Origin: Cryptomeria japonica
Taxonomy: Eukaryota > Streptophyta > Pinopsida > Cupressales > Cupressaceae
Direction: 5' to 3'
Assembly (NCBI RefSeq): GCF_030272615.1
Contig: NC_081410.1
Span: 574,704,263-574,768,262, forward strand
DNA: 64,000 bases
Part shown: positions 43,950-55,901 of the stretch, in pieces
How the letters are laid out: each line of letters opens with the position of its first letter
Numbering within the stretch: position 1 is the stretch's first letter
The notes under the pieces: model-generated
Seen by the model: the letters and a program-made list of their open reading frames with translations, nothing else
Database searches by the model: none
What the model was told of the DNA's origin: nothing
Translations under genes and position numbers: made by a program

Positions 43950-46900
43950 GTTCCATGGTTTCAAGACTCATGGACTCGCCATGGATTTGCGAGTCCATGG
44001 GAGCTACGAGTCGACTCGCCAAGGACTTGCGAGGCGAGTCCTGGTGAGTGACTTGCGAGTCTTTTGCTCGGACTCGCACGAGTCTTTTGCTCGGACTCGT
44101 GTAGCCCAGAAAACACGCCATTTAAGCATAAAACTCAGGTTTTAAAAATTTTTTCCCCTCATTTGGCATTTATGCTTGGTTATAACAGGTTTGTAGAGTG
44201 TGAAGGAGGAGAGGAAAGAAGATAAAATCAGCAAAAAAAAGATCTAGGTAAGGATTTTTCCTCTTTTTTTTTCATTTGAATAATTTCCATGTTTTGAAAT
44301 TCCAAAAAATCTTGAAAAACAAGGGGACATGCTACCAATTTTTTTTTTTTTTCCTTTCCTAAGTTTTCATTTCTTGTTTTTTGTTGTTATTTTTCCCAAA
44401 TGATTCATTGTCTTTTTTTTTGTTGATTTTCCATAAAACCCTGCTGATTTTTTTATTTTTTCATGTTAAATCAGCAATGGCAAGCTCAACTCCAAGGGCA
44501 ACCCCAAGGTCAGGAAGACAAAGAGATAAAGCATGGAAATATGGGATTCTAGGAAGCAAAAAGGGAGAGGTCACTTGCACCGAATGTACAAAATGGATGA
44601 TGGGTGGAATCAATAGATTAAAATACCACCTTGCACAAATACCTAGATATGGTGTGGAGGTATGCCCCAAATCAACTCCTGAGATTATTAGAGAGATGAA
44701 GGCCCTTCTTGCTGAGAATGATATGCAAAAGGAAGAAAGGCAAAAAAAAAGAAGCCATGGCAGCTGCAATGAATCCCACATTGTCCACTTCGGGTCCCAT
44801 TGGTCACACTCGTGGTCGTCAGTCACTTTCATCTTTTGGTGACAATGAGGGTGAGGCTAGTGGCACTCCTGTTAGATCAGACCCTAATTTTTTTGTACCA
44901 CGCAATGTTCTAGGTGCACAACCTTCACTTGAAGGTACATGATTGAATAGAGAGAAGCATGAACAAGCAACGATAGTAGCATCGAACTTTTGGTTTTACA
45001 ATAATCTACCTTTCAATGCAGCAAAAAATGTGTATTGGGAAGGTTTGGTTAATGCATTAACAGTTACGGGTAAGGGGTGTAAGGCCCCAACAAGTCATGA
45101 CTTCAGTGGGCCATTGCTAGAGAAAGCTGTAAAAAATACACAAGTTGTGGTTGATGATCAGAAAAGGTATTGGAAGAGAAAAAGATGTAGCATTTTATTT
45201 GATGGATGGATAGATGGACGAAATAGGACTCTTCTCAACTTCTTGGTGGCTTCAAATGGTGCAATGGTATTCCTAAAGTCTATTGATGCCTTAAATGAAA
45301 TAAAAAATGCATAGGCTTTGTGTAATCTGTTGAATGGGGTGGTTCAGGAAGTTGGAGTTGAGAATGTTGTCCAAACTATCATGGACAACGCAGCTGCATA
45401 TGTATTTGTAGGTAGAATGCTTATGGAGAGGCATCCTATGATCACATGGAGTCCTTGTGCTGCACATTGCTTGGACTTGATGCTAAAGGACATTGGGAAG
45501 ATTGGATGGGTGAAAAAGGTGGTTGAAGATGCAAGAAGTGTCACCAAATTCATCTACAACCATACTTGGGTGCTTGCTTTGATGAGAAAACACACAAATG
45601 GCAAGGACCTTGTGCGACTTGGAGTGACACGATTCGCTAGCCACTTCGTCACTTTGCAGAGCATTCTTAGTGCCATTCCTCATCTTAAGCATATGCTTGT
45701 GTCTGATGCTTGGTTGGGGTTTGCATACTCCAAAAGACCTGAAGCAGAGAAGATTGTGAGCATTGCTTTTGATGAAGGGTTCACCAAAAGTGGAGAGGAG
45801 TTGACTACGCTAAGTAACAAACACAAAAGGAAACTTTATACAATCTTGTCTATTTGCTGATTTTATTTTTTAGGGGTTAATTTTGTACTAATTTAAAATT
45901 TGTTTTCATTTTTTTAGGTGACAAAACCTTTGGTAAGGGTTCTTCGTATGGTGGATGGAGAGGGCATGCCAATGGGTTTCATTTATGAGGCCATGGATAG
46001 GGCCAAAGAGCCATTTCACATTACTATCGTGGAAATACAAGAAAATGTGAAATCCTTTGGCGCATGATTGATCATAGGTGGACAAATCAACTCCACCAAC
46101 CGATAAATGCCTTTGCCTACTTTTTGAACCTGAAATTCTACTTCTCTGATTCATTTAGGGCTGATGAGGAGGCCATGACAGGTGTTATTGCATGCATGGA
46201 TAAGATGGCACCTGATCCTGAGTTGAGAGACAAGGTTCTTGATGAGTTGGAGGTGAGATTTGACATTTGCAATTGTTCTATCTTTATTTATGAATTCGGA
46301 AATGTTCATTATTGAATTTGAGTTTGACACTTTAACTATCTATTTATGAATTTGGAAATGTTCATTGTTCAAGATCTACAAGAGTGCAGAGGGGAGACTC
46401 TTTTCATCCTAACTAGCAATTGATAGGAGATGAAAACAACAACCAGGTAAAAAATTTAGTAATTTAGTTCAATAGTGCAAGAAAAAAACTACAAACTTGA
46501 TTGTTACATTTTTTTCTCAATTCTAATTTCTAATATTTCTAAATGTTTTTTGTAGATTTATGGTGGGAGAATTATGGTGCTAGCATGCCTAATCTTCAAA
46601 AGATAGCCGTCCGTGTTTTGTCTCAGCCATGCAGTGCTTCTGGGTGTGAATGGAATTGGAGTGTATTTGAGAGCATTCACACAAAGAAGAGAAATAGACT
46701 GACACAAAAATGCCTCAATGATCTTGTCTTCGTTCGGTACAACCTTCGCCTTCGAGTTAGACAGGTGGAGGGTGTTTCACATGAGGCCATTGACTTGGAT
46801 GAAATTGATCCATATGGTGATTGGACCGTGAATGAACAAAATGATGGTGACGATGTCCTCCTTACTGAAGAAGAAATTGCAGAAATAGAGAGAGGAGCAG

Positions 46901-47445
46901 CACAAGAAGCAGAAGGAGCAAGATTGGATGAAATGGAGGATGGAGATGAGGACGAGGATGAGGACTTTGATTTTGAAGAAAAATCATCTCACCATTTAGA
47001 TACCACAACACCCACTGCTACCACTTCTAACTCAAGGCCTGAAAAATTGAGCTATATCAGGAGAAATACAAAGAGGAAGATGTAGTCTTCTCTTTAGTTT
47101 GTTCATTGTTGTTTTTCGCATTTGGAGTTGGACATATCATTATATGTAATTTTGTAAACATTTATAAACTTATGCTGCTATTATACATTTTAGAGTTGAA
47201 ACTATGAGTATGAATGATGAAATTTCAAATATTGTGTGTTTGTAGATCATATGACATGTGTAATGTTTCAATTATGGCTCTTATGTTCTCTAAATGCATT
47301 AATTTCTTTATGTTTTTTTTGTAAAACTATGGTTTTTTTTTTTGTCGAGTCCTTGTCGAGTCTTTCACGAGTCTTTCACGAGTTTGAGTCCAAGTCCAAA
47401 TTTTTGGTTTGCCGAGTCCGTGGCAAGTCCGATTTTTAAAACTTT
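43950..47445 (+). mobile_element. hAT transposon A (inside gypsy integrase)
   Basis: It is flanked by 8-bp duplications GTTGATAA (43942-43949) and GTCGATAA (47446-47453), one mismatch apart, as expected for hAT. Removing the element restores the gypsy integrase frame. Both ends are crowded with ACTCG / CGAGT motifs (43970-44105 and 47345-47430). The extreme ends are only loosely inverted (GGTTTCAAGACTC on the left, complement of GATTTTTAAAACTTT on the right). It carries a broken transposase gene on the plus strand. Confidence 0.88.
44477..47085 (+). pseudogene. hAT transposase (element A), disrupted
   Basis: The start is MASSTPRATPRSGRQRDKAW. A BED-type zinc finger follows (VTCTECTKWMMGGINRLKYH), then the DUF659 domain (RCSILFDGWIDGRNRTLLNF; VVQTIMDNAAAYVFVG; WSPCAAHCLDLMLKDIGK) and the hAT dimerisation end (VRVLSQPCSASGCEWNWSVF, then HTKKRNRLTQKCLNDLVFVR) at 46557-46780. 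The tail is Asp/Glu-rich. Lesions: a frameshift in an A9 run near 44745, a TGA at 44940, a TAG at 45312, a frameshift near 46064, and stops in the small exon near 46415. Introns lie near 45840-45917, 46252-46370 and 46448-46555. Confidence 0.9.
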
Positions 47446-47503
47446 GTCGATAACAATCAACTCGCTGGTCATCTTGGCGATTTGAAGACATATAGGTACA
47501 CTG

Positions 47504-48290
47504 AGCACCAACTCAACAAGAGACAACAATCTCTTTGAATGAGAGGCACCAACCTTTGATCTCTCAAAGTAGAAGGCACCAACCTTTGAAATGCAATAAA
47601 ATAATATGTTTGCGACTTCTTGTTGGATCTGCCCTAAATAACTTTCAATAGCCCACATCTTCATCAAAAAATGCCTCAAAACTCTTCTCTCAAATCTGCA
47701 AAATAAATCTTCATACAAATCTGCACTAAACACTCTCCAAGTCTTCACAACATACACCTTCAAATCTTGCATAATGTCACTATATAATCTTCACAAAAAT
47801 GAGATCAATTTAATCTTATAAATCTGCTAACATAAGTAATGTAGATCTGGAGTAATATTCTCTTAACTCTGCTTCTCATACATCTGAAAAATCTCTGCTT
47901 GAGTGATATGTCTTTTTGTCCACCAAAAGACCTCTAATTAAACTCCACACTATGCCTCTTCATTCAACGGTCATGCCTCCTCAATGAAGTTGGCCAGCAG
48001 CATTTAAAATATATTTTATATCAATTTATTTCTCTTCAACAAGGTAAGCCTAGGCTCTAGGGAGGTTTCCCTCTTGGGGAGCCTTCAAAACATAATTTAA
48101 GAGCCTTTCAAAAGGGGTGACTACTATGAGGGGGTCATCCCAAAATACAATATTTGCATTTTTTATTTAGTCATTTCAACTTGGACGATGCACTTTGATG
48201 ATTAAATTTTCTTTCTTGATTAACGAAATCGCAATTTTGGTGCCATAAATTTGGCACACTACCTTCATCAGTTATGCCACTAATTTTGCC
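47504..48290. other. Non-coding sequence between gypsy end and copia piece
   Basis: It begins with a duplicated phrase AGGCACCAACCTTTGA (47541 and 47575). No ORF of known type was recognised. It lies downstream of the minus-strand copia fragment and may contain its 3' LTR, but no boundary can be shown. Confidence 0.4.
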
Positions 48291-48299
48291 CTTTGACAT

Positions 48300-48900
48300 C
48301 AATGGCAATAATCCAACACAACTTCCATCTAAATTGTGCAACTAAAGCAAAAATCATTCTAATTGTTTTAATGTTTGGTGTGGGAGCAAATGTTTCCTCA
48401 TAGTCAATCCCTTCTTTTTGGGCATAAGATTTAGCTACACATTAGTGTTATATTTATCTATACTACCATATGCCTTATATTTAGTTATGAATACCCATTT
48501 ACACCCAATTGCTTTCTTACTGGGTGGTAGTTCAAAAAGCTTCCAAGTCTTGTTTTTCATTAAAGATTGATACTTTGCATCCATAGCCCTTTTCCAAGGC
48601 TTTGATTCTAGTGCTTCCTAAACATTAGGTGGTTCTAAATTATCAACTATTGAATTCATCAATCCTAGATTTACTTCATTGCGATCCATGGTGCGAGTCC
48701 TCGGTTCTGAAGTGGAGTGTCTAGAACTCCATCTAGCTTTGCATCGTGAATGGTACTAGTATACTGCTTAGGCAAAGGTCTTGTGACATTTGTGGGTTTA
48801 GATCGATTATCAACATTCCCGTCCAAATTGAAAATAGGAGCACTATCTAGAGTAGGTGATAATGTGGGATAATATAATTCACTCTTCTCATAAAAAATAC
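48300..48900 (-). pseudogene. Copia reverse transcriptase fragment
   Basis: On the minus strand, AMDAKYQSLMKNKTWKLFEL, then PSKKAIGCKWVF, and SYAQKEGIDYEETFAP with IKTIRMIFALVAQ, match the beginning of the RVT_2 domain of Ty1/copia. Stops are frequent and the catalytic part is absent. It is a different copy from the element at 12.8-18.1 kb. Confidence 0.8.
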
Positions 48901-49700
48901 ATCTCTACTGATATATGTTGTGCCTTGCACACACTCCCTATTGCCGACACAGACCCCCTTTCCTGGTTTGCCTTGTTGAGGCCGTGAGTAGGATTTTGTT
49001 AGATTTGCAGAGAAAGGAGCAGAGAGAGAGAGAATGTAGTATCCTAGAGCACAATGAAGGGCTTGTTAGAATAATATTTATTTACTTTGTTAATGGTCAA
49101 TAATATTGGGCTTTGACTTGACTGACTGCCTCCATGCATAATTAGCAGGTGAATTCTGAATGTGGAGTGCGATAAATTCTGCACCACCAAGGTGACAGTA
49201 GGATAATTTAACGGTCGATGTGTTTTGTTGGGAGCACAAGGGTCCTCACGTTTGCAACAAGTTGGTTTGCAACGATTCTCAAACTGGGGAATAAAAACAA
49301 ATGAGCAGGGTTAGGAGACCTAAAATTAACAAGACTGGTGTGTGGGTAGATAGATTCGACATAACCAATCCTTGCTTGGCCAGAATAACTCACAACCTCA
49401 CAAGAACGATGCATCTTCAAGGGGACCTAGAAGATTTTCAGACTGTAGGTACATGGCTAAGCACCCAATTTTGGCGCAGCTCAGATAGACACCTGCAATT
49501 GAACTAAACACAATTTTAAAGGCTCAGACTAACCATACACAAGGATACACAATCAACATATCCTCAATGGTATGAGCCTGAATCCATCAAATACCTGCAC
49601 ACCAAAAGGATTTATCTAATTTGCTGAAGGAAACCATGCAAACAGAATAAAATCAAGATGATAAACACCAAATCAATGTCCATTATATTGATTCTAGCTA
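48901..49700. other. Intergenic, no gene recognised
   Basis: There is a short GAGAGAGAGAGA purine run at 49021-49032. Otherwise there is no supported feature. Confidence 0.45.
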
Positions 49701-50350
49701 CTATTACAACAATTTCTGCAACATTTCTACTCTATTCCTAACTACTAAATTCTAACCTTCTAACAATCTAACCTATTCTAATTGTCTACCAAAACTCTAA
49801 ACCTTTACAATGAGAGGCATCCTGCCTTTTATAGATTTTACAATGTGAATCGATGGCCAGAATTGACCACATCCAAGGGCCCTAATTTGCCTTCTAGAAC
49901 TTGGCAGCTTTAACCCATGCCTAGTTTTAATCCTCAGTTATCCTCCCAACCACTTTCTCAACTACCTACCACTATTTGGCATTAATTCGGCCAATCATGT
50001 AGTTGGAAATAACTGACCTGTGTCCCCTCACTTTAAATACATTAGAGGGGGCCCACAGGTAGTCATGTACATTAAACAATTTCAGTTTTGCAACAGATTT
50101 TTTGGAATTAATTCCAGCTGTGCATTTCTGAGAATGCATAGACATGTAACATTCTAAGTGTTCTTTGTCTTCGGTCTTGCTGGGGGACTTCAACTTTGCA
50201 GTTTAGTGGTGGCGCGTTTCCCCGTGATTGTCGTTTTCATCTTGCGCTCTGCATTTTGCTTTCCTGGCTTTGATCGTGATTATGTCTCCAATTTGCGTTT
50301 TAAGTTGCCACTTTAACTCTTCCCGACGACGTCGGTCTGCAAACAATCAA
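49700..50350 (-). mobile_element. LTR-like segment, minus orientation
   Basis: The minus strand has a clear TATA box in ATCTATAAAAGGCAGG (about 49842-49827), followed by a short leader. The sequence before it (on the plus strand, 49850-50340) is promoter-like non-coding DNA ending at the repeat array. LTR termini and a partner were not identified. Confidence 0.45.
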
Positions 50351-50439
50351 TTTTGACTTGAATTAGTTAGTTTGAAAAATTAAATAAATTAATTTAACAA
50401 AAATATTAAATTCTATCTTTAAATGCCCCTCTTCTCCAA

Positions 50440-51880
50440 TATGAAGTTCGGTCCTTGCTCTTGATTCGCTCTCTTACTTAGATGAAATTTGGGCCTTCTA
50501 CAGGTTTTGAGCGATTTAAAATTTTAAGTGAAAAGGGGGCCTCCCTTGCAATTTCAGGTCTAAGGGGCCTTTTGAGAGACTTTATTTCAATGTTTTCTTG
50601 CCTCCTTAGTCAAATTTCATACCCTTGAAGTTAAATGCAAGATTTTTCTTTTCAAGTTTAAAATGAATCCCCTTCAAATTTCAGGATTTCTAGCCTAAAC
50701 GTGAGATTTTAGCTCAAGTCGAAGTGCCTTCGCTTGTGATTTTCGGCTGAATTTGGTCATTTGCAAGACTTTTTCTTAATGTTTATTTGCCTTTTTACCA
50801 AATTTCGGGCCTGAAAGGCCTTTCAAGAGATTTGCTTTTCAAGTTGAAATGCTTTGCACCTTAGTTTTCGGCCGATAGAGGTGAAACTTGAGATTTTATT
50901 TTAAATACTCATTTACCTCCCTTTTGTTTTTCAGCCGAATTTGGTCCTTTGAGAGATGTTAATTTTTAATTTAAATGTCTCTCTTGCAACAAAATTCGAA
51001 CCTTTTCCCCTAAGTGAGAGATTTTAAAGAACCCCAAATGCCTACCCTGCTTTATTGAAATTCGGGCCTATGGTGGGAGTGTGCGATTTTATTAATTGGC
51101 CAACTTTAAACTTTAGATCGCTCCCCTTAGTTACATTTCTATGGGCGAAATTGGAGGGGCAAATATCGGGCCTCAATGGTGATTTCAAACCTTGAAACAA
51201 ATTTGGCATCCTATGGTTTTTGCGCGCCCTTTCTCCTTCTTTGCTATAAAAGTCGGCCATTTAAATCAAGATGCGCAACTTAGGGTTTGATAAATTTTCA
51301 GCCATTTCACTGTAATTGCACAATTTTGGCTCCTTAGCTTTAAATGCCCATTTTCTTTGCTTCAAAACTCGGGTATTTTGCTAGGGAAGGGCGGTTTTGG
51401 TGATTATCGGGCTTATTGGGGTTTATGCACGATCTTGTGTTTTGCAAAATTTGCGATTTTGTTTGGATTTGCAAACTTCGGCATTTTCCATGAAATCGCA
51501 TGATTTGTTCCTTAAGTTTTAGACCCTTTTGAAGGTTAAAATACGACTTGCTCTTTGGTTTTTCGGACCAAGAAGCCGTTTTGTGTGATTTTAAACTCAT
51601 ATTGAACGCCCTTTCTCAACGATTTCGGGCTTGTGAAGAGGACGTGCGATTTTGGGAAGCCTCCACAATTGGCTAAATGAAATGCTTTACTCGATTTGAA
51701 CCTTAGAATTTTCGGCCATGAAGCCGATTTTGTGAAATTCACGAATTTCAGGAGTTTTGAACGATTTTATTACTTTCAGCGGGGTTTGAAATTTTAGACG
51801 TTCTTCTCAATTCGGCCTGAAAGATCATATTGGGAGCCTTATCTTGCATTTCAGCCTTAGAGGCCGATTTTGAGCTTTTA
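50440..51880. repeat. Degenerate ~63-bp repeat array
   Basis: A phrase of the type AAATTTCGGGCCT, then GAGATTTTA.TTTTTAA.TT.AAATGCCT and CTTG..TT.., recurs about every 56-67 bp. Examples of the TTTCGG-type core lie near 50560, 50625, 50688, 50742, 50803, 50865, 50931, 50993 and 51060, with less regular copies continuing to about 51870. Units share layout more than exact sequence. Nothing coding was recognised. Confidence 0.75.
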
Positions 51881-52980
51881 GTTGCATTTCGTCGAACCCT
51901 TGCTGGACGAAATTCGAGATTCACAGGGCGCTTGGAAAGAACTCGAAGCATTACTTCCTCTCTCTACGCAAAGCAATGGGCATAATCCAAAAAAATCGGG
52001 GGTCCCCTGTCATAGACGGGGATGTGGTGCAAAATGCACAACAGGACCCAAGTGTTGGAATTGGCTATGGAATTTTCCACAACAAAAGAGTCAAATTTTG
52101 ACTAAGTGTTGGAAAGGAAACAGGAAGAATGAAGAGGAATAAAGAGGAAAAATAAAATCCTTGTCCAAGGATGGAGTCTGCCAAACTTAGCACAAGTCAA
52201 ATTTAGAATTGAAGGCAAATCCACAAGCAAAGTTCGTCCGAGCATGGAGATGGCCAAAATTTGGCTAGAAGTTGAAAGGTCCGCATGAAGGTGTCACAAA
52301 ATAAAATTTAATAGCCAAACTTTGGCTAAGTATGGGGAATACTTCACAAAGAAAATTCTAAATTCCTCCATTGTGGCGAAGGCACAAAAGAATTTCAAGG
52401 CATCAAGAAAGAAAGAAATTTCAGACTTGTTGGAGGATTTCATTGAGGCAACTAGGGCAACTTCTTGAAGGATTTCATCTTCTAAAGAATTGAAGACAAG
52501 CTCCCAATCAGAATCAGATGGTGACAAGAAGAGTATTCCAAACAAATTTTCATACTTAGGCAATTTCTCTACACAAATTGGAGAATTCAGAGGAATACCA
52601 TCAGTTCAGTTCAAGCAGGAGGAATTTCAAAGCAATTAGGAAAGAAAATTTTATCAACTCAAGTCCAGATATTTGCTCCAAGAGGAGATTTGCAGACCTC
52701 AAAGGTTCAAATGTAGGCGAGAAGAAGAGATCAAAATCTTGAAAGGAATCTAAGACAAAGCTAGGAAGAAACAAGCGCAAAGGACAATGTCGTCAGCAAG
52801 GAAAGATATTCTTAGGCAAGCACGTGGAAGAAAAATAAAGTGATCAATGAGGACATCCAACACGCTAAGGTGGTGCCTCATCATCTTCCAACCAATCAAA
52901 TTGTTCCAAGTCAACATGTCCAAGTTCAATGAACCTAACTTATCCACAAAAGCTTCTAGAAGGCATACATCACAATGCAA
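51881..52980. other. Non-coding retroelement-like leader, no ORF
   Basis: This includes GGGGTCCCCTGTCATAGACG and several near-repeats of the type CCAAA.TTTGGCTAAG (52080-52330). It looks like untranslated retroelement sequence. No domain was recognised. Confidence 0.4.
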
Positions 52981-52989
52981 CAACTTTCT

Positions 52990-53950
52990 ATTTTATTATT
53001 AGTTTATATTTAGCAGGACAAGTGTCCCCAAATGTAATTTTCTCATTGCTTGAGGGGTAGTTAGCTGTAACAAACCCTAATTAGGGTTTTATTTTGTAAT
53101 CTCGGCTATTGTTTCAAAATCAATCCTGGCCATTGAATTGTAATTGAAGAGCCTATAAATTGAGCCTACCCCTCATTTGTAAAACATGGGAGCATGTTGC
53201 AAAACATGTTGAGATAAGTAAATTGTTGTTTACGACTGCCAAAGTAGTAAGTAATGCATTGTTCAAATTGATGGTGATTACTTCTCTTATTTTGGATTTT
53301 GCATGGTTCTTATCCCTCATCTTAGTTTAGATTTTATTTCATGTATGTTAGACGAATGCAAGATCTGATAAGTATTGCTTTATGGTGAATCTTCTGCTCA
53401 TACTTTTGATGAACAGATGATTTTTGTTCATTGTGTAAAGATAGTTTGAGCCTACTTTGTGGATGCTTAACTTTTGTTTGGATGAATATTGTTCAATTTG
53501 ATGGTAGTTATTCACGGCATGAAAATCATAAGCACACCCCTTGAAGATTGCACCAACTTTGTGTAGTTGTCCTAGCGCGGCGAAGCAAAGCGTGGTTATT
53601 GGTTTCACCTAGTCAATACCGTCTCTTGAATTTAGGAGTAGATTAGAACTTCTAAACCCTTATCTCCTTTTCAATTTTCTTGAAGTCCATGATCCAAGAC
53701 CCAAACTATAGAGCTTTATTGTCTAGACCTTCATTGTGAATTGAACTAGCCAAGCGTAAGTCACCCTTGTATTTCAACATACATAACCAAGGAAGCTATC
53801 CAGCATAAAGTCGCCCATTCACACGTATAAACCTTGGAGTCGCTGTGTGGTCTTTCTCGCAATCTTGGCATACGTAGTGATTTTGTTCAAGAGAGGGTAG
53901 AGTGTCCTTGACATTTTGTTTTAATGTTCAGTGAATGATAAAACATACAC
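52990..53950 (+). mobile_element. LTR-like segment, plus orientation
   Basis: The plus strand holds a TATA box in GCCTATAAATTGAGCC (about 53153-53168), followed by CCCCTCATTTGTAAAACATG, typical of an LTR U3/R boundary. The start may be near TGTCCCCAAATGTAATTTTC (about 53023). The end is not defined. No primer site or partner LTR was found. Confidence 0.45.
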
Positions 53951-54267
53951 CAACACATCCTACTGATAGCCAAGTTAGCACAACTGATATTAACACATCA
54001 AGATGATGCAATCTTCAAATAAAATGCAAGTAGCATGCCAAGAACTAGGGTAATCTTCAAAATGATGTGCATGTCAACTAGGGATATACACTACTCATAG
54101 GATGCGGTGTGTTCTATAGCTCCATAAGGCAGCTGCTATTTTAACATCCAGTTTGTTGCATTTTCATTGCACATTTTTGTGAGAAAAGGGCCCAATATTT
54201 TGTTAAAATCCTTATTGGCTACATTTGCTTAGATGTCGAGCAATGATATATATCAATGACTTGTCCA

Positions 54268-54454
54268 TATTAGAATAATATCTTTCTCTTTGTGTTATTA
54301 ATGGTCATTTAAGTTGTTTCTAATTTTGCCTCTAGTTAATGATTGTTTCTTTTAGAAACATCGTCTTTGTAACTCTATTTAAAGGAGCTTTGTATCCTCG
54401 ATTAATTGAACAACATCGATTCTTTGAAATCCATATGCTTTTGCATCTGTATTA
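54268..54454 (+). repeat. 5' LTR of the non-autonomous element
   Basis: It begins TATTAGAATAATATCTTTC and ends GCATCTGTATTA. It contains CTATTTAAAGGAGC (about 54378), a TATA-box candidate. Confidence 0.92.
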
Positions 54455-54467
54455 TGGTATCAGAGCC
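54455..54467 (+). other. Primer-binding site for initiator tRNA-Met
   Basis: TGGTATCAGAGCC directly abuts the 5' LTR and matches the standard copia-type initiator methionine tRNA site. Confidence 0.92.
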
Positions 54468-55709
54468 TTGGTTATTTTCGAAATAATTTTTCAATAACAG
54501 TTTTTTTTGAAAAATTTCTTTGTTTATTCGAAATTGCTACTTTGGCAGTTCGTTTTGGCTGCAACTATTAGGGTTTTCTGGCTATTTTCTGCCCTCTCCT
54601 GTGACCCGTCTCTCTTGCATTTCGTGCAACCACGTGATGCAATTTTTTTCCCGCTTGCAAATTTTTCAGCCATTTTTTGGATGGAAATCTGCATTTTTGA
54701 CTAGGGTTTTTTTCCCTTCAGATCAAGTCGATTTTTTTTTCTGATTGCAGATTCTTGGTGGGTTTTTCGAGATCTCAACTAGGTCGTCAGAATTTTCTGG
54801 GTGCCTCAATTTTCAAGCTAGCGGATCCAGATTCCGACAGCAGATTCGTTCTGGGTTTTTCGCAAGGATTTCTGGGTTGTCTTCAGATTTTTTTGGGTCA
54901 GCCGAAATTTTTTTCTTGAAATTCATGCCCGCGGTACTTCATTTTTTTTAAGTCTGTACTTGCATCTGCTTTTGTTTTTGCATTGGGATTCAAATTTTTG
55001 AATTCCGTGCCAGCGCCTCTTCTCAGTTTTTCGTTTTTCGTGAAACGTGCAAGATGGTGTCATTGACCAACTTGATGTTGGAAGGCAGTCAGGTTTTGTG
55101 CACTTAGCATCTTCTCAGTACCTCGTTTTTCGGGCCTCGAAAAACATGAAGATGGCTTATGGGCATCGATGTTTGTTTCGGTTTTTAATATTTTTTTACC
55201 TAAAAAAAATTCTGTGGTTTTTAATAATTTTGTCCTAAAAAATTATCTGTGGGTTTTTAAATATTTTTTGTCCTTGTAAAAAAAAATCATGAGGGTTTAT
55301 GATTTTTTCCTCAAAAATTGTACTTTGCTGCAGTCTGTTTTTCATCGCACCTGGAGTTGTTGTGCGAACATCTACAGTAGTCTCTTATTTGCAGTCTATT
55401 TTCGACATTTTGCTCATCTGCAATAGTTTGGAGGGTTTGCCGATTTTTTCCTCAAAATTGTGACAACTGTTCTTGGTGTGTCTCTGGTTACAAGGAGGGA
55501 CAGTTCTCCAACATTAGGTTGGACGGTTGGTGTTGTTTTGGGTATCTCCAGAAGTTCTGCAGTTTCTGGGAGGGTCGGTGGCAGACTCATCTCAAGTGGT
55601 AGAGTTAGTGGCAGACTCTCGTCTTCTATTGTAGCGTGTTCTGAGAAGAAGGGGGCAACCTTCTCTATTATTTCTCTTGGTAGTTAGAACGATGACCATT
55701 AAGGGAGGG

Positions 55710-55896
55710 TATTAGATTAATATCTTTCTCTTTGTGTTATTAATGGTCATTTAAGTTGTTTCTAATTTTGCCTCTAGTTAACGATTGTTTCTTTTAGAAA
55801 CATCGTCTTTGTAACTCTATTTAAAGGAGCTTTGTATCCTCGATTAATTGAACAACATTGATTCTTTGAAATCCATATGCTTTTGCATCTGTATTA
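55710..55896 (+). repeat. 3' LTR of the non-autonomous element
   Basis: It starts TATTAGATTAATATCTTTC and ends GCATCTGTATTA, followed by the target duplication GTCCA. Differences from the 5' LTR: A/T in the first 15 bases, T/C in GTTAA(T/C)GATT, C/T in AACAT(C/T)GATT. Confidence 0.92.
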
Positions 55897-55901
55897 GTCC
55901 A

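Larger units (their letters stand above)
38840..47503 (+). mobile_element. Gypsy family copy 2 with nested insertions
   Basis: It comprises an LTR, an altered leader, gag, protease, reverse transcriptase, RNase H and the start of integrase in Ty3/gypsy order on the plus strand. It is interrupted by a 211-bp insertion at 43410-43620 and a hAT transposon at 43950-47445. Gypsy sequence resumes for about 50 bp (LAGHLGDLKTYR) and then stops at about 47503. No 3' LTR is seen. Confidence 0.88.
40349..47503 (+). pseudogene. Gypsy gag-pol, multiple stops, split
   Basis: gag is at 40885-41335 (AHEWWYHGLVTQGH, FIEGLSKPLRGWVKAF) and protease at 41700-42060 (LIDNGATHTLMD, with Asn replacing Ser in D-SGAT). 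Reverse transcriptase is at 42360-43035 ([34 protein letters not shown]). Its catalytic box reads FFDDIL. RNase H is at 43160-43760 (LECDASGI, TDHNSLKYF). The integrase zinc-binding start follows at 43880-43949 and 47454-47503. In-frame stops occur throughout (for example before LRQVGT and after VMPFG), and a frameshift lies between about 43330 and 43350. It is non-functional. Confidence 0.9.
54268..55896 (+). mobile_element. Complete non-autonomous LTR element
   Basis: Two 187-bp LTRs (54268-54454, 55710-55896) differ at only three positions seen by eye. A primer-binding site TGGTATCAGAGCC follows the first LTR at once. A polypurine tract TTAAGGGAGGG precedes the second. The whole is flanked by the 5-bp duplication GTCCA (54263-54267, 55897-55901). 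The 1.26-kb interior has small ORFs but no gag, protease, reverse transcriptase or integrase motif. The LTR ends are TATTA..TATTA instead of the usual TG..CA. It must have moved with enzymes from another element. It is fairly recent, given the LTR similarity. Confidence 0.93.

Noticed and set aside
44461-44832. 123-residue minus-strand ORF inside hAT A
   Set aside because: Antisense shadow of the transposase N-terminus.
53348-53608. 86-residue minus ORF
   Set aside because: Short, no domain, lies within LTR-like sequence.
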